From positions 50,556-114,555 of the forward strand of contig NZ_MSDV01000060.1 of the NCBI RefSeq assembly GCF_001931485.1: 64,000 bases of DNA. Reading direction: 5' to 3'. This DNA is from Burkholderia sp. SRS-W-2-2016 (GTDB lineage: Bacteria > Pseudomonadota > Gammaproteobacteria > Burkholderiales > Burkholderiaceae). A model generated the notes under the pieces. That model had not been told where the DNA came from, made no database searches, and was given only the letters and a program-made list of their open reading frames with translations. The position numbers and the translations under genes were made by a program. This document shows, in pieces, positions 1 to 7,433 of the stretch; the stretch's first letter is position 1, and every line of letters starts with the position of its first letter.

Positions 1-543
1 TACCGCGCCGTCTTCCCAGCTGCATTCCCACAGCTTGTAGACCAGCTCCATGTATTCGTCGGCGAGGTCGTAGCGGTCGTCGTGCGCCATCTGGCCGGTC
101 AGGCCGATCGCGCGCGACGCGCTGTCCAGATAGCCGGTCACGATGTTCCAGCCGACCCGGCCGCGCGTCAGATGATCGAGAGTCGACATCCGCCGCGCGA
201 ACAGATACGGCTGCTCGACCGACAGGTTCGACGTGACCCCGAACGACAGATGGCGGGTGACCGCGGCCATCGCCGGAATCAGCAGCGTCGGGTCGTTGAC
301 CGGCACCTGCACCGCGCCGCGGATCGCGGCGTCCGGGTTGCCGCCGTAGACGTCGTAGACGCCCACCACGTCGGCGAAGAAGATGCCGTCGAACAGGCCG
401 GCTTCGAGCTTGCGCGCGTAGTCGGTCCAGTACTGCAGATCGGTGTAGCGGCTGGACTGATCGCGCGGATGGGTCCACAGACCTTGCTGGATGTGACCTA
501 CGCAGTTCATGTCAAACGCGTTGAGAACGATTTCCTTCGGCAT
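1..543 (-). CDS. NtaA/SnaA/DszA-family FMN-dependent monooxygenase, C-terminus cut by window edge
   Basis: Reading the minus strand from the ATG at 543 gives 181 open codons to base 1 with no stop, so the gene runs off the left edge. The N-terminus (MPKEIVLNAFDMNCVGHIQ) and the segments GLFDGIFFADVVGVYD, RGRVGWNIVTGYLDSASRA and DRYDLADEYMELVYKLWE are typical of the bacterial luciferase-like NtaA/SnaA/SoxA(DszA) branch. These enzymes use reduced FMN from a partner reductase to oxidise organosulfur, nitrilotriacetate-like or related compounds. The family is usually about 440-460 residues, so roughly 40% is visible. It is divergent from an XRE-cupin regulator and has a good promoter at 588-616. 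The substrate cannot be read from the sequence. Confidence 0.9.
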   Translation of the reverse strand, partial: MPKEIVLNAFDMNCVGHIQQGLWTHPRDQSSRYTDLQYWTDYARKLEAGLFDGIFFADVVGVYDVYGGNPDAAIRGAVQVPVNDPTLLIPAMAAVTRHLSFGVTSNLSVEQPYLFARRMSTLDHLTRGRVGWNIVTGYLDSASRAIGLTGQMAHDDRYDLADEYMELVYKLWECSWEDGAV

Positions 544-587
544 GGCGGGTTCCGGCTAGAGTGGCGGACGGTCAAGCGGTTTCGTTT

Positions 588-616
588 AATATAGTAGACG
601 AAAAATTACTATGCAA
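588..616 (-). promoter_or_regulatory. sigma70-type promoter of the monooxygenase
   Basis: On the minus strand there is a -35 box TTGCAT (616-611), a 17-base spacer and a -10 box TATATT (593-588). This lies about 45 bases upstream of the ATG at 543. The boxes and spacing are near consensus. An inverted repeat at 608-624 overlaps the -35 box. Confidence 0.65.
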
Positions 617-624
617 GACATAGT
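608..624. promoter_or_regulatory. inverted repeat overlapping the -35 box, candidate XRE operator
   Basis: ACTATG-CAAGA-CATAGT, perfect 6-base arms with a 5-base centre, sits in the divergent spacer and covers the -35 box of the monooxygenase promoter. A bound regulator here would block that promoter. The XRE-cupin protein encoded alongside is the obvious candidate, by position only. Confidence 0.5.
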
Positions 625-672
625 TGAGCGACGCGTTGCGAGCGCCGTACGCCCGCCGCCGGGACGCATCGA

Positions 673-678
673 TATAAT
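673..678 (+). promoter_or_regulatory. -10 box of the XRE-cupin gene
   Basis: A perfect TATAAT lies 33 bases upstream of the ATG at 712. No convincing -35 box is visible at the usual distance, so the promoter may depend on an activator or be weak. Confidence 0.4.
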
Positions 679-711
679 TCGCGGTACTCATTTCCGCCCC
701 GACTACCCGCC

Positions 712-1281
712 ATGTCCGAATCCTCCGCCATCGATCTCAGCCAGGCGATCTCCGCGCGCGTCAAGACCGAGCGCGAGGCGCGCAACTGGTCGCTCAGCGA
801 GCTGGCCGAGCGCTCGGGGGTGTCCAAGGCGATGATCAGCAAGATCGAGCGCGGCGAGGCGAGTCCGACCGCGACCGTGCTCGGGCGCTTGTCGGGCGCG
901 TTCGGGCTGACGCTGTCGACCTTGCTCGCGCTCGCGGAGCAGACCGGCGAGCGGCTCGTGCGCCGTGCGGACCAGTCGCTGTGGGAAGACCCCGAAACCG
1001 GCTATACGCGGCGGCGCATTTCACCGCCGACCGGCGGCGTGCTGGAGTTGCTCGAAATCGAATTGCCGGTGGGCGTGCGGGTGCCGTATCCGTCCGATGC
1101 GTTCGTGTTCCAGCATCAGCAGATCTGGGTCACGCAAGGAGTCCTGACGTTTCGCGAAGGCGTGCTGACGTATCGGCTCGAAGCGGGCGACTGCCTGCAA
1201 CTGGGCGCGCCGGTCGAATGCGAGTTTTTCAATGCGGGCACCGAGGTGTGCCGCTATGTGGTGGGGTTGGTGCGTCGTTGA
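712..1281 (+). CDS. XRE-family regulator with C-terminal cupin domain
   Basis: 189 residues. Residues about 14-68 form a Cro/CI-type helix-turn-helix (WSLSELAERSGVSKAMISKIERG, shown here only as its recognisable core). Residues about 115-185 form a small cupin beta-barrel (GVLTFREGVLTYRLEAGDC), the usual effector-sensing half of this architecture. Such proteins commonly repress neighbouring amino-acid, sulfur or amine catabolic genes. It is divergent from the FMN monooxygenase and an inverted repeat lies between them, so local regulation of that gene is likely but inferred. Confidence 0.9.
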   Translation: MSESSAIDLSQAISARVKTEREARNWSLSELAERSGVSKAMISKIERGEASPTATVLGRLSGAFGLTLSTLLALAEQTGERLVRRADQSLWEDPETGYTRRRISPPTGGVLELLEIELPVGVRVPYPSDAFVFQHQQIWVTQGVLTFREGVLTYRLEAGDCLQLGAPVECEFFNAGTEVCRYVVGLVRR

Positions 1282-1330
1282 GGATCAGGAGGAGGCGCCG
1301 CATGCACCGTTGACGGCGGCGCCTCGTCCA

Positions 1331-1380
1331 AGCGGATTCAGACGGATTCCAGAGGATTCAAGCGGATTCAGGCAGATTCA
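1331..1380. repeat. five tandem 10-base repeats between two genes
   Basis: Five consecutive degenerate copies of AGCGGATTCA fill 1331-1380, between the regulator stop at 1281 and the BON gene stop at 1408. Copies 1 and 4 are identical and the others differ at one to three positions. There are no spacers, so it is a short tandem repeat and not a CRISPR array. Confidence 0.8.
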
Positions 1381-1407
1381 AGCGCTCGGGCGAGCGCCGC
1401 CCGGCGC

Positions 1408-1788
1408 TCAGCTCCCGCCGCTCCCGCCGCCGGAGCGCGGACTGAGGGTGAGCTTGTTGGCCACCGAGGTGACGCCCGGCACGGTTTTGGCGACGTCGCC
1501 GGCCTGCTGGATCATGCTGCCCTGAGGCACCGAGCCGGTCAGCGTCACCGCGCCGCCGCGCGCCCGCACGAACACGTTCGACACATTGAAGCCGGACGTC
1601 CGCGACAGCGCCCGCCGCACGTCGCGGCCGAGCTTGCGATCCGCCTGCTTCGTGGCCTTCGGATTCGCGGCCGACGCGGCGGCCGTGTCGGCGGGCGGTT
1701 GCGCGTCGGACGCCTGGGCATAGACGCTCGACGCGCTCGCCACGCACAGCGCGATACCGAGTGCTTTCAAGAGATTGACTGTTTTCAC
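1408..1788 (-). CDS. secreted BON-domain protein
   Basis: 126 residues from a GTG start at 1788, chosen because GAGGATGGTG precedes it and it begins a clear signal peptide (VKTVNLLKALGIALCVASAS, cleavage near VYAQA). The open frame extends upstream without any signal-like sequence. The mature part holds a low-complexity Ala/Pro stretch and then one BON (OsmY-like) domain: DRKLGRDVRRALSR, GGAVTLTGSVP, QAGDVAKTVPGVTSVANKL. BON proteins are periplasmic or outer-membrane-attached and bind lipids, often in stress responses. The tail is Gly/Ser-rich. It is monocistronic. Confidence 0.85.
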   Translation of the reverse strand: MKTVNLLKALGIALCVASASSVYAQASDAQPPADTAAASAANPKATKQADRKLGRDVRRALSRTSGFNVSNVFVRARGGAVTLTGSVPQGSMIQQAGDVAKTVPGVTSVANKLTLSPRSGGGSGGS

Positions 1789-2059
1789 GTTTTCACCATC
1801 CTCGATAAATGGAGTTCGCTTCGTTGCCGGCAAAAATGCTGCGCCTGGGTCGAGCAGGTCTGGACTCTGCGGAAACGCCTGTCTTATAGAAGAGTGCCGT
1901 TGCGGCGCCTCCGGCGCGCTTAAACGATACTCCACGCGGCGCGCGGACGCGAAGAAAATGCGGCGATGCATGCGCATCGAGTGGGCGGAGCAGGGGCGCG
2001 CACGACGACAGTGATGCTTCGCGGTGGCCGCTGCGCGGACCCGCGACCGGCTAAAGCCG

Positions 2060-2074
2060 GCCTGCATTTGAGAC
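2060..2074. promoter_or_regulatory. weak match to the IclR-type palindrome
   Basis: GCCTGCATTTGAGAC matches TTCTGCATTGCAGAA at 10 of 15 positions and lies 20 bases upstream of a better copy at 2080-2094. Together they flank the TATAAT at 2075-2080. Confidence 0.3.
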
Positions 2075-2094
2075 TATAATTCTGCATCCCGGAT
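2075..2094 (+). promoter_or_regulatory. iclR -10 box with overlapping operator-like site
   Basis: TATAAT at 2075-2080 is followed directly by TTCTGCATCCCGGAT at 2080-2094, which matches the palindrome TTCTGCATTGCAGAA at 11 of 15 positions. The site would cover the transcription start, which suits autorepression. No good -35 box was found. Confidence 0.45.
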
Positions 2095-2159
2095 CGCCAG
2101 ATCCGTTTCAAGGTGCCGGTTTTCACGCCCGCCACCGCCTTCGGGGAGCCCGTTTCCTC

Positions 2160-3053
2160 TTGAATAAAATCAACTACAGCCCGGCCGATGCGGGCACCGA
2201 CCTCCCCAACGCCGACGATTCTCCGGCCGCCTCGCTGGCCGCCGCGAAAGCGCCCGGCACGCTCGCGATGCGTACCGCGCATGAATTGCATAAGGACGAT
2301 CGCCATTTCGTCACCGCGCTCGCGCGTGGACTCGAAGTGCTCGCGTGCTTCCGTTCCGGCGATAAATCGCTGAGCAACCAGGAGCTGGCCGCGCGCTGCC
2401 GGCTGCCGAAATCGACGGTCTCGCGACTCACGCATACGCTGACGCTGCTCGGCTATCTGATCCATCTGAAAGAGAGTGGCAAGTACCGGCTCGGCACCGC
2501 GTCGCTCGCGCTCGGCAGCGCGATGCTCGCGCGTCTGGACGTGCGCAAGATCGCGCGGCCGGTGATGCAGGAACTCGCGGACGTATGCGGCGCGACCGTG
2601 TCGCTCGGCACGCGCGACCGGCTGTCGATGATCTACGTCGAGAATTGCCGCGGCTCGGTCGCATTGACGCTGACGCTCGAAGTCGGCTCGCGCATTCCGG
2701 TCGCGACCTCGGCGATCGGCCGCGCGTGGCTCGCGGCGCTGCCCGAACACGAGCGCCTCAGTTTCATGGAGCAGGTGCGCGAACTCGATCATGTCGCGTG
2801 GCCGAAGACCCGGCGCGGGATCGAAAAAGCGCTCGACGATTACCGCACGCTCGGCGTGACGACCTCGTTCGGCGACTGGCAGAAGGAAGTGAACGGCATT
2901 GCCCGTGCGTTCCAGCCGGGCGGCGAATTGCCGATCATGGCGATCAACGTGGGCGGGCCGGCGTTCAAGCTGTCGAAGGAATTTCTGCTCGAAGAAGTGC
3001 GGCCGCGTTTGCTCGAGGTGGTCTCGCAACTGGAAACCGCGCTGTCGCATTGA
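2160..3053 (+). CDS. IclR-family transcriptional regulator
   Basis: 297 residues from a TTG start at 2160 with GGGGAG about 11 bases upstream. An ATG at 2268 would give a shorter protein that still holds both domains. Residues about 50-110 are the IclR winged helix (ALARGLEVLACFRSG, LSNQELAARCRLPKSTVSRL, GYLIHLKESGKYRLG). Residues about 125-295 are the effector domain (TVSLGTRDRLSMIYVE, GSRIPVATSAIGRAWLA, GVTTSFGDW, NGIARAFQP). The family controls catabolism of aromatic or other carboxylic acids. It sits beside the acyl-CoA cluster, and a shared palindrome upstream of these units supports it as their regulator. Confidence 0.92.
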   Translation: MNKINYSPADAGTDLPNADDSPAASLAAAKAPGTLAMRTAHELHKDDRHFVTALARGLEVLACFRSGDKSLSNQELAARCRLPKSTVSRLTHTLTLLGYLIHLKESGKYRLGTASLALGSAMLARLDVRKIARPVMQELADVCGATVSLGTRDRLSMIYVENCRGSVALTLTLEVGSRIPVATSAIGRAWLAALPEHERLSFMEQVRELDHVAWPKTRRGIEKALDDYRTLGVTTSFGDWQKEVNGIARAFQPGGELPIMAINVGGPAFKLSKEFLLEEVRPRLLEVVSQLETALSH

Positions 3054-3110
3054 GCGGCGGCGCGGTCCGGTTCCGCAGATAGGCGGGCGGTAAATAGTGC
3101 GGTTTATCAG

Positions 3111-3138
3111 TGGCCGCGCTGGCTATCCCGCGCGGCCA
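3111..3138. terminator. hairpin between convergent iclR and acyl-CoA dehydrogenase genes
   Basis: TGGCCGCGC ... GCGCGGCCA, perfect 9-base arms with a 10-base loop, lies between the convergent stops at 3053 and 3149. It has no T-run on either side, so it is only a possible bidirectional terminator. Confidence 0.35.
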
Positions 3139-3148
3139 GCTGGCTCGA

Positions 3149-4954
3149 CTAGAACCACTGCGGCGACATGCTGAGCGTGGTGTCGTCGAGCGTGCGCAGC
3201 GGCGCCAGCATCGCGGCGACGCGCGGCAGTTCGCAACGGAAGAACCATTGGCACGCGTGCAGCTTGCCGCGATAGAAGTCTTCATCCGCCGCGCCGTTCG
3301 CGCGCGGCAGCGCGGCATGAGCGACCAGCGCCTGGCGCAACCACGTCCACGCCAGGACCACATGACCGAACGCTTCGAGGAACGCATTCGCATTGGCGAG
3401 CGCGCGGTCGGCATCGCTCGCGAGCGTGGGCAGCAGCGCTTCGAGTGTGCTCGTCACGTCGCGCCACGCGGCGGCGAGCGCATCGGCATGCTGCTTCAGC
3501 GGCTCCTGCTCGCGCGCGGCGTCCATCGTGCGTTGCAGTTCGCGGGAAAACAGCTTCAGCGCGGCGCCTTGCTTCATCGTGACCTTGCGGCCGAGCAGGT
3601 CGATCGCCTGAATCCCGTGCGTGCCTTCGTGAATCATGTTCAGGCGGTTGTCGCGATAGAACTGCTCGACCGGATACTCGCGCGTGTAGCCGTAGCCGCC
3701 GTGAATCTGGATCGCGAGGCTGTTCGCTTCGAGACACCATTGCGATGGCCACGACTTGACGATCGGCGTCAGCAGATCGAGCAGCAGCGCCGCTTCGGCG
3801 CGCGCGGCATCGCTCTCGCCGGTGTTCTGTTCGTCGACCAGCCGCGCCGCATACAGACTCAGCGCGTAAGCCCCTTCCACATAGGCCTTTTGCGCGAGCA
3901 GCATGCGACGCACGTCCGCGTGTTCGATCAGCGGCAGTTGCGGATCGAGCGGATTCTTGTTGGTCGGGTGGCGTCCTTGCGGGCGTTCGCGCGCGTAGTC
4001 GAGCGAGGCCAGGTAGCCGCGATAGCCGAGCATCACCGCGCCGAGACCGACGCCGATACGCGCCTCGTTCATCATATGGAACATGTACGCGAGCCCATGA
4101 TGCGGCTCGCCGACCAGTTCGCCGACGCACTCGCCATGCTCGCCGAACGACAGCATTGTCGACGTGGTGCCGCGCCAGCCCATCTTGTGAATCAGACCCG
4201 CGAGCGCGACGTCGTTGCGCGCGCCGAGGCTGCCGTCGTCGTTGACGCGAAACTTCGGCACGGTGAAGAGCGAAATGCCCTTGACTCCGGGCGGCCCGCC
4301 CGGAATCCGCGCGAGCACCAGATGCACGATGTTTTCGCTCAGTTCGTGGTCGCCGCCCGAAATGAAGATCTTGTTGCCGCGCAGCGAGTAGGTGCCATCC
4401 GCATTCGGCGTCGCGCTGGTGGTCAGATCCGACAGGCTCGAACCCGCCTGCGGTTCGGTCAGCGCCATCGTGCCGAACGCGCGGCCTTCGAGCAGCGCGC
4501 CGAGGTACTTGCGCTTCTGCGTTTCCGAGCCGAAGCGCTCGATTACATTTGCATTCGCACTCGTTAGCATTGCGTAAGACGAGGTCGCGATGTTCGCGCT
4601 CTTGAACAGCGACAGACACGCGAACGACATCACCGCCGGCAACTGCATGCCGCCTAGTTCGTAGTCCTTGCCGGCGGCGAGAAAGCCGGTGGCGCGCAAC
4701 GCATCGAGCGCGTCTTTCACTTCCTGCGGGATGCTCACGCGCTGGCCGTCGAACTGCGGCTCGTGTTCGTCGGACAGGCGATTGTGCGGCGCGAATTTCT
4801 CGACCGCGACCGCATGCGCGGTTTCGAGCGCCGCGTTGAAGGTCTCGCGGCTGTGATCCGCGTGACGCGCGCGCTGCGTCAACGTCTCGGCTTCGAGGAC
4901 TTCGAACAGCTGGAATTCCAGATCCCGCGTATTGATGATTTGCGCATCTTGCAT
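3149..4954 (-). CDS. large acyl-CoA dehydrogenase (about 600 residues, DmdC/FadE-like)
   Basis: 601 residues from the ATG at 4954 (MQDAQIINTRDLEFQLFEVL). The upstream in-frame codons look non-coding. Domain order is N-terminal helical, middle beta (ALTEPQAGSSLSDLTTSA), C-terminal helical with FAD contacts (IQIHGGYGYTREYPVEQFYR) and an extra C-terminal segment typical of the 590-600-residue class. The catalytic glutamate is present in NMIHEGTHGIQA. It oxidises an acyl-CoA to an enoyl-CoA and passes electrons to ETF. It is divergent from the SDR-led operon with a 277-base spacer, so it probably belongs to the same pathway. The substrate is unknown. Confidence 0.9.
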   Translation of the reverse strand: MQDAQIINTRDLEFQLFEVLEAETLTQRARHADHSRETFNAALETAHAVAVEKFAPHNRLSDEHEPQFDGQRVSIPQEVKDALDALRATGFLAAGKDYELGGMQLPAVMSFACLSLFKSANIATSSYAMLTSANANVIERFGSETQKRKYLGALLEGRAFGTMALTEPQAGSSLSDLTTSATPNADGTYSLRGNKIFISGGDHELSENIVHLVLARIPGGPPGVKGISLFTVPKFRVNDDGSLGARNDVALAGLIHKMGWRGTTSTMLSFGEHGECVGELVGEPHHGLAYMFHMMNEARIGVGLGAVMLGYRGYLASLDYARERPQGRHPTNKNPLDPQLPLIEHADVRRMLLAQKAYVEGAYALSLYAARLVDEQNTGESDAARAEAALLLDLLTPIVKSWPSQWCLEANSLAIQIHGGYGYTREYPVEQFYRDNRLNMIHEGTHGIQAIDLLGRKVTMKQGAALKLFSRELQRTMDAAREQEPLKQHADALAAAWRDVTSTLEALLPTLASDADRALANANAFLEAFGHVVLAWTWLRQALVAHAALPRANGAADEDFYRGKLHACQWFFRCELPRVAAMLAPLRTLDDTTLSMSPQWF

Positions 4955-5146
4955 CGATGTAAGCCCATTCAAAGGTAAGCCGCTAGGCGGAACAGCATCG
5001 CGTGACGCGGGGTGCGGGCGCTCGCGTATGCAGGTCGGATCGACATTGATGAACGTTTGAAACACGCGCGCTACGGGTAAGTCCTGAGGAACCTTCCGTC
5101 GGCGATGCGTGCCAGTTTATACCCGAAAAGAATGATCGTGCTTTTA

Positions 5147-5175
5147 TTTACACGCTGAATTTCGGCACGTATGAT
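5147..5175 (+). promoter_or_regulatory. sigma70-type promoter of the SDR-led operon
   Basis: TTTACA (5147-5152), a 17-base spacer and TATGAT (5170-5175) form a good promoter. The predicted start is near 5182, about 50 bases before the SDR ATG. Confidence 0.65.
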
Positions 5176-5198
5176 TGTCGAACAATTTCGGAATTCAA

Positions 5199-5213
5199 AA
5201 CCGCATTGCAGAA
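5199..5213. promoter_or_regulatory. IclR-type operator candidate downstream of the SDR promoter
   Basis: AACCGCATTGCAGAA matches TTCTGCATTGCAGAA at 12 of 15 positions with one half-site intact. It would lie at about +18 to +32, just before the ribosome binding site, a repressor-like position. Confidence 0.45.
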
Positions 5214-5231
5214 CAACTGGAGGAGCGTCGC

Positions 5232-6005
5232 ATGTCAGTGAAGGACCTGTTTAACCTCGACGGCAAGGTTGCATTGATCACCGGAGGCTCGCGCGGACTC
5301 GGTCTGCAAATGGCCGAGGCACTCGGCGAAATGGGCTGCAAGATCGCGATCTCCGCGCGCAAGGCCGACGAACTCGCCGAAGCGAAAGAACATCTGCACT
5401 CGCGCGGTATCGACGCGCGCACCATCGTCAACGATCTGCAGCGCTTCGACGGCATTCCGGCGCTGGTCGACGACGTAATGAACGCGCATGGCCAGATCGA
5501 CATTCTGATCAACAACGCGGGCGCCACCTGGGGCGCGCCCGCCGAAGAGTATCCGGACGACGCGTGGCACAAGGTGATGAACCTGAACGTCAACGCGCCG
5601 TTCTTCCTCGCGCGCGAAGTCGGCAAGCGCAGCATGATCCCGCGCCGCGCGGGCAAGATCATCAACGTCGCGTCGGTGGCCGGGCTGAAGGGCTCGCCCC
5701 CGGGCATGAATACGATTGCGTACAACACGTCGAAGGCGGCCGCGATCAACTTCACGCGCGCGCTCGCCGCCGAATGGGGCAAGTACAACATCAACGTCAA
5801 TGCAATTTGCCCCGGCTTTTTCCCGTCGAAAATGTCCGCGGGACTGCTCGACAAACTCGAGGACACGATCGTTGCGCGCACGCCGTTGCGGCGTCTGGGC
5901 GGCGACGAGGACCTGATGGGGCCGGTGGTGTTTCTCGCCAGCGAGGCCTCGCGCCATGTGACCGGCCAGTATCTGGCGGTGGACGGCGGCTCGATCATTA
6001 TCTGA
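5232..6005 (+). CDS. SDR-family oxidoreductase (FabG-like)
   Basis: 257 residues. The ATG at 5232 was chosen for the strong GGAGGAG 10 bases upstream. A classical short-chain dehydrogenase: cofactor motif TGGSRGLG near residue 19, LINNAGATWG near 90, catalytic Ser in NVASVAG, Tyr and Lys in YNTSK, and C-terminal LAVDGGSIII. It probably oxidises a hydroxyacyl-CoA or reduces a ketoacyl-CoA with NAD(P). It is the first gene of the run SDR, acyl-CoA dehydrogenase, two CoA ligases, SDR. The exact substrate is not readable. Confidence 0.9.
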   Translation: MSVKDLFNLDGKVALITGGSRGLGLQMAEALGEMGCKIAISARKADELAEAKEHLHSRGIDARTIVNDLQRFDGIPALVDDVMNAHGQIDILINNAGATWGAPAEEYPDDAWHKVMNLNVNAPFFLAREVGKRSMIPRRAGKIINVASVAGLKGSPPGMNTIAYNTSKAAAINFTRALAAEWGKYNINVNAICPGFFPSKMSAGLLDKLEDTIVARTPLRRLGGDEDLMGPVVFLASEASRHVTGQYLAVDGGSIII

Positions 6006-6017
6006 GTACTCGTACGA

Positions 6018-6042
6018 CCCCGCGCGGTGGGTGAGCGCGGGG
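6018..6042 (+). other. intra-operon hairpin 1
   Basis: CCCCGCGC ... GCGCGGGG, perfect 8-base arms with a 9-base loop, lies directly after the SDR stop. There is no T-run, so RNA stabilisation or processing is as likely as termination. Confidence 0.4.
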
Positions 6043-6044
6043 TA

Positions 6045-6068
6045 AGCGGCGCGCTTCGCGCAGCCGCT
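6045..6068 (+). other. intra-operon hairpin 2
   Basis: AGCGGC-GCGC-TTC-GCGC-A-GCCGCT folds into a nearly continuous 10-pair stem with one bulged A, two bases after hairpin 1. No T-run follows. Confidence 0.4.
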
Positions 6069-6112
6069 CGCGCGCGCATGCATGCACGAAAAACAAACTG
6101 TGGAGACGCTGA

Positions 6113-7336
6113 ATGAATTTCGAGTACTCGGAGAAAGTCAGAAGCCTGCAGAAACGCCTGACCGCATTCATGGACGAATACGTCTATCCCGCCGAAGCCG
6201 TATTCGAAGCGCAGATGGACGCGGCCCGCGACGCGGGCAATCGCTGGCAGCCGGCGCCCATCATCGAAGAGCTGAAAGAAAAGGCCAAAGCCGCCGGCCT
6301 GTGGAACCTGTTTCTGCCCGAGTCGAAATACGGCGCGGGCCTGACCAACCTCGAATACGCGCCGCTGTGCGAAATCATGGGGCGCTCGCATATCGGCGCC
6401 GAGCCGTTCAACTGCTCCGCGCCCGACACCGGCAACATGGAAACGCTGGTGCGTTACGCAACGCCCGAACAGCAACAGCAGTGGCTGTTGCCGCTGCTCG
6501 ACGGCACGATCCGCTCGGCGTTCGCGATGACCGAGCCGGAAGTCGCGTCGTCGGATGCGACCAATATCGCCGCGAGCATCGTGCGCGACGGCGATCATTA
6601 CGTGCTGAACGGCCGCAAATGGTGGACCTCCGGCGCGAACGATCCGCGCTGCAAGATCCTGATCTTCATGGGCAAGTCCGATCCCGATCATGCGAGCCGC
6701 CATCAGCAGCAGTCGATGATCCTCGTGCCGATGGATACCCCCGGCGTCAACGTGCTGCGTCATCTGCCGGTGTTCGGCTACGACGACGCGCCGCACGGCC
6801 ACGCGGAGATCGTCTTCGACAACGTGCGGGTGCCCGCGACCAACATGCTGCTCGGCGAAGGACGCGGTTTCGAAATCGCCCAGGGCCGGCTCGGCCCGGG
6901 CCGCATCCATCACTGCATGCGCCTGATCGGCCGCGCCGAGCGCGCGCTCGAAGCGATGTGCCGCCGCTCGCTCGACCGCGTCGCGTTCGGCAAGCCGATC
7001 GCGGAGCAGGGCGTGACGCGCGAACGGATCGCCAACGCGCGGATCCTGATCGACCAGACGCGTTTTCTGGTGCTGAACGCCGCGTACAAGATGGACACGG
7101 TCGGCAATAAGGAAGCGCGCCAGGAAATCGCGATGATCAAGGTCGCCGCGCCGAACATGGCCTGCCAGGTGATCGACTGGGCGATGCAGGCGCACGGCGG
7201 CGGCGCGGTCAGCGACGACTTCGGCCTCGCGCGCGCATACGCGAGTTCACGCACGCTGCGCTTTGCCGACGGCCCCGACGAAGTGCATCGCAATGCGATT
7301 GCGAGCATGGAACTCGGACGCTATCTGAAGCGCTGA
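6113..7336 (+). CDS. acyl-CoA dehydrogenase, ACAD10/11-like catalytic motif
   Basis: 407 residues. FAD and substrate segments include AFAMTEPEVASSDATN, RKWWTSGANDPRCKI, LGEGRGFEIAQGRLGPGRIHH and MQAHGGGAVSDDFGLARAYA. In the usual catalytic-glutamate segment (I-Y-E-G-T in MCAD) this protein reads RFADGPDEVHRN, so Asp replaces Glu. That is the signature I associate with the ACAD10/ACAD11 branch, whose substrates differ from straight-chain acyl-CoAs. It follows the SDR after a 107-base spacer with two hairpins and precedes two CoA ligases. Electron transfer to ETF is expected. Confidence 0.9.
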   Translation: MNFEYSEKVRSLQKRLTAFMDEYVYPAEAVFEAQMDAARDAGNRWQPAPIIEELKEKAKAAGLWNLFLPESKYGAGLTNLEYAPLCEIMGRSHIGAEPFNCSAPDTGNMETLVRYATPEQQQQWLLPLLDGTIRSAFAMTEPEVASSDATNIAASIVRDGDHYVLNGRKWWTSGANDPRCKILIFMGKSDPDHASRHQQQSMILVPMDTPGVNVLRHLPVFGYDDAPHGHAEIVFDNVRVPATNMLLGEGRGFEIAQGRLGPGRIHHCMRLIGRAERALEAMCRRSLDRVAFGKPIAEQGVTRERIANARILIDQTRFLVLNAAYKMDTVGNKEARQEIAMIKVAAPNMACQVIDWAMQAHGGGAVSDDFGLARAYASSRTLRFADGPDEVHRNAIASMELGRYLKR

Positions 7337-7344
7337 TCGAATCG

Positions 7345-7380
7345 CGAGGGGGGCCGGGCTTGACCCCGACGCGCCCCTCG
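7345..7380 (+). other. intra-operon hairpin 3
   Basis: CGAGGGG ... CCCCTCG, perfect 7-base arms with a 22-base loop, lies between the acyl-CoA dehydrogenase stop at 7336 and the ligase start at 7434. There is no T-run. Confidence 0.35.
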
Positions 7381-7433
7381 AAGCGTGCGCGCAAACGTAC
7401 CGCGGGCGCACATAGAACAAGCCGGAGACGCGT

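Larger units (their letters stand above)
1789..2159. other. intergenic region between BON gene and iclR
   Basis: 371 bases with no credible gene. The right part holds a CCGGCT/AGCCGG inverted repeat (2047-2060), a TATAAT and two operator-like sequences listed separately. A TATAAG on the minus strand near 1886 could serve the BON gene but has no matching -35 box. Confidence 0.5.

Noticed and set aside
82..594. 170-codon open frame on the plus strand at the left edge
   Set aside because: It is antisense to the FMN monooxygenase, whose protein has clear family motifs. The plus-strand product is Arg/His-rich noise.
1331..1380. CRISPR-like array
   Set aside because: The 10-base units are directly adjacent with no spacers and no cas gene is near.
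5195..7195. 666-codon minus-strand open frame
   Set aside because: It is opposite the SDR and acyl-CoA dehydrogenase genes and gives a His/Arg/Ala-rich product with no motif, a high-GC artefact.
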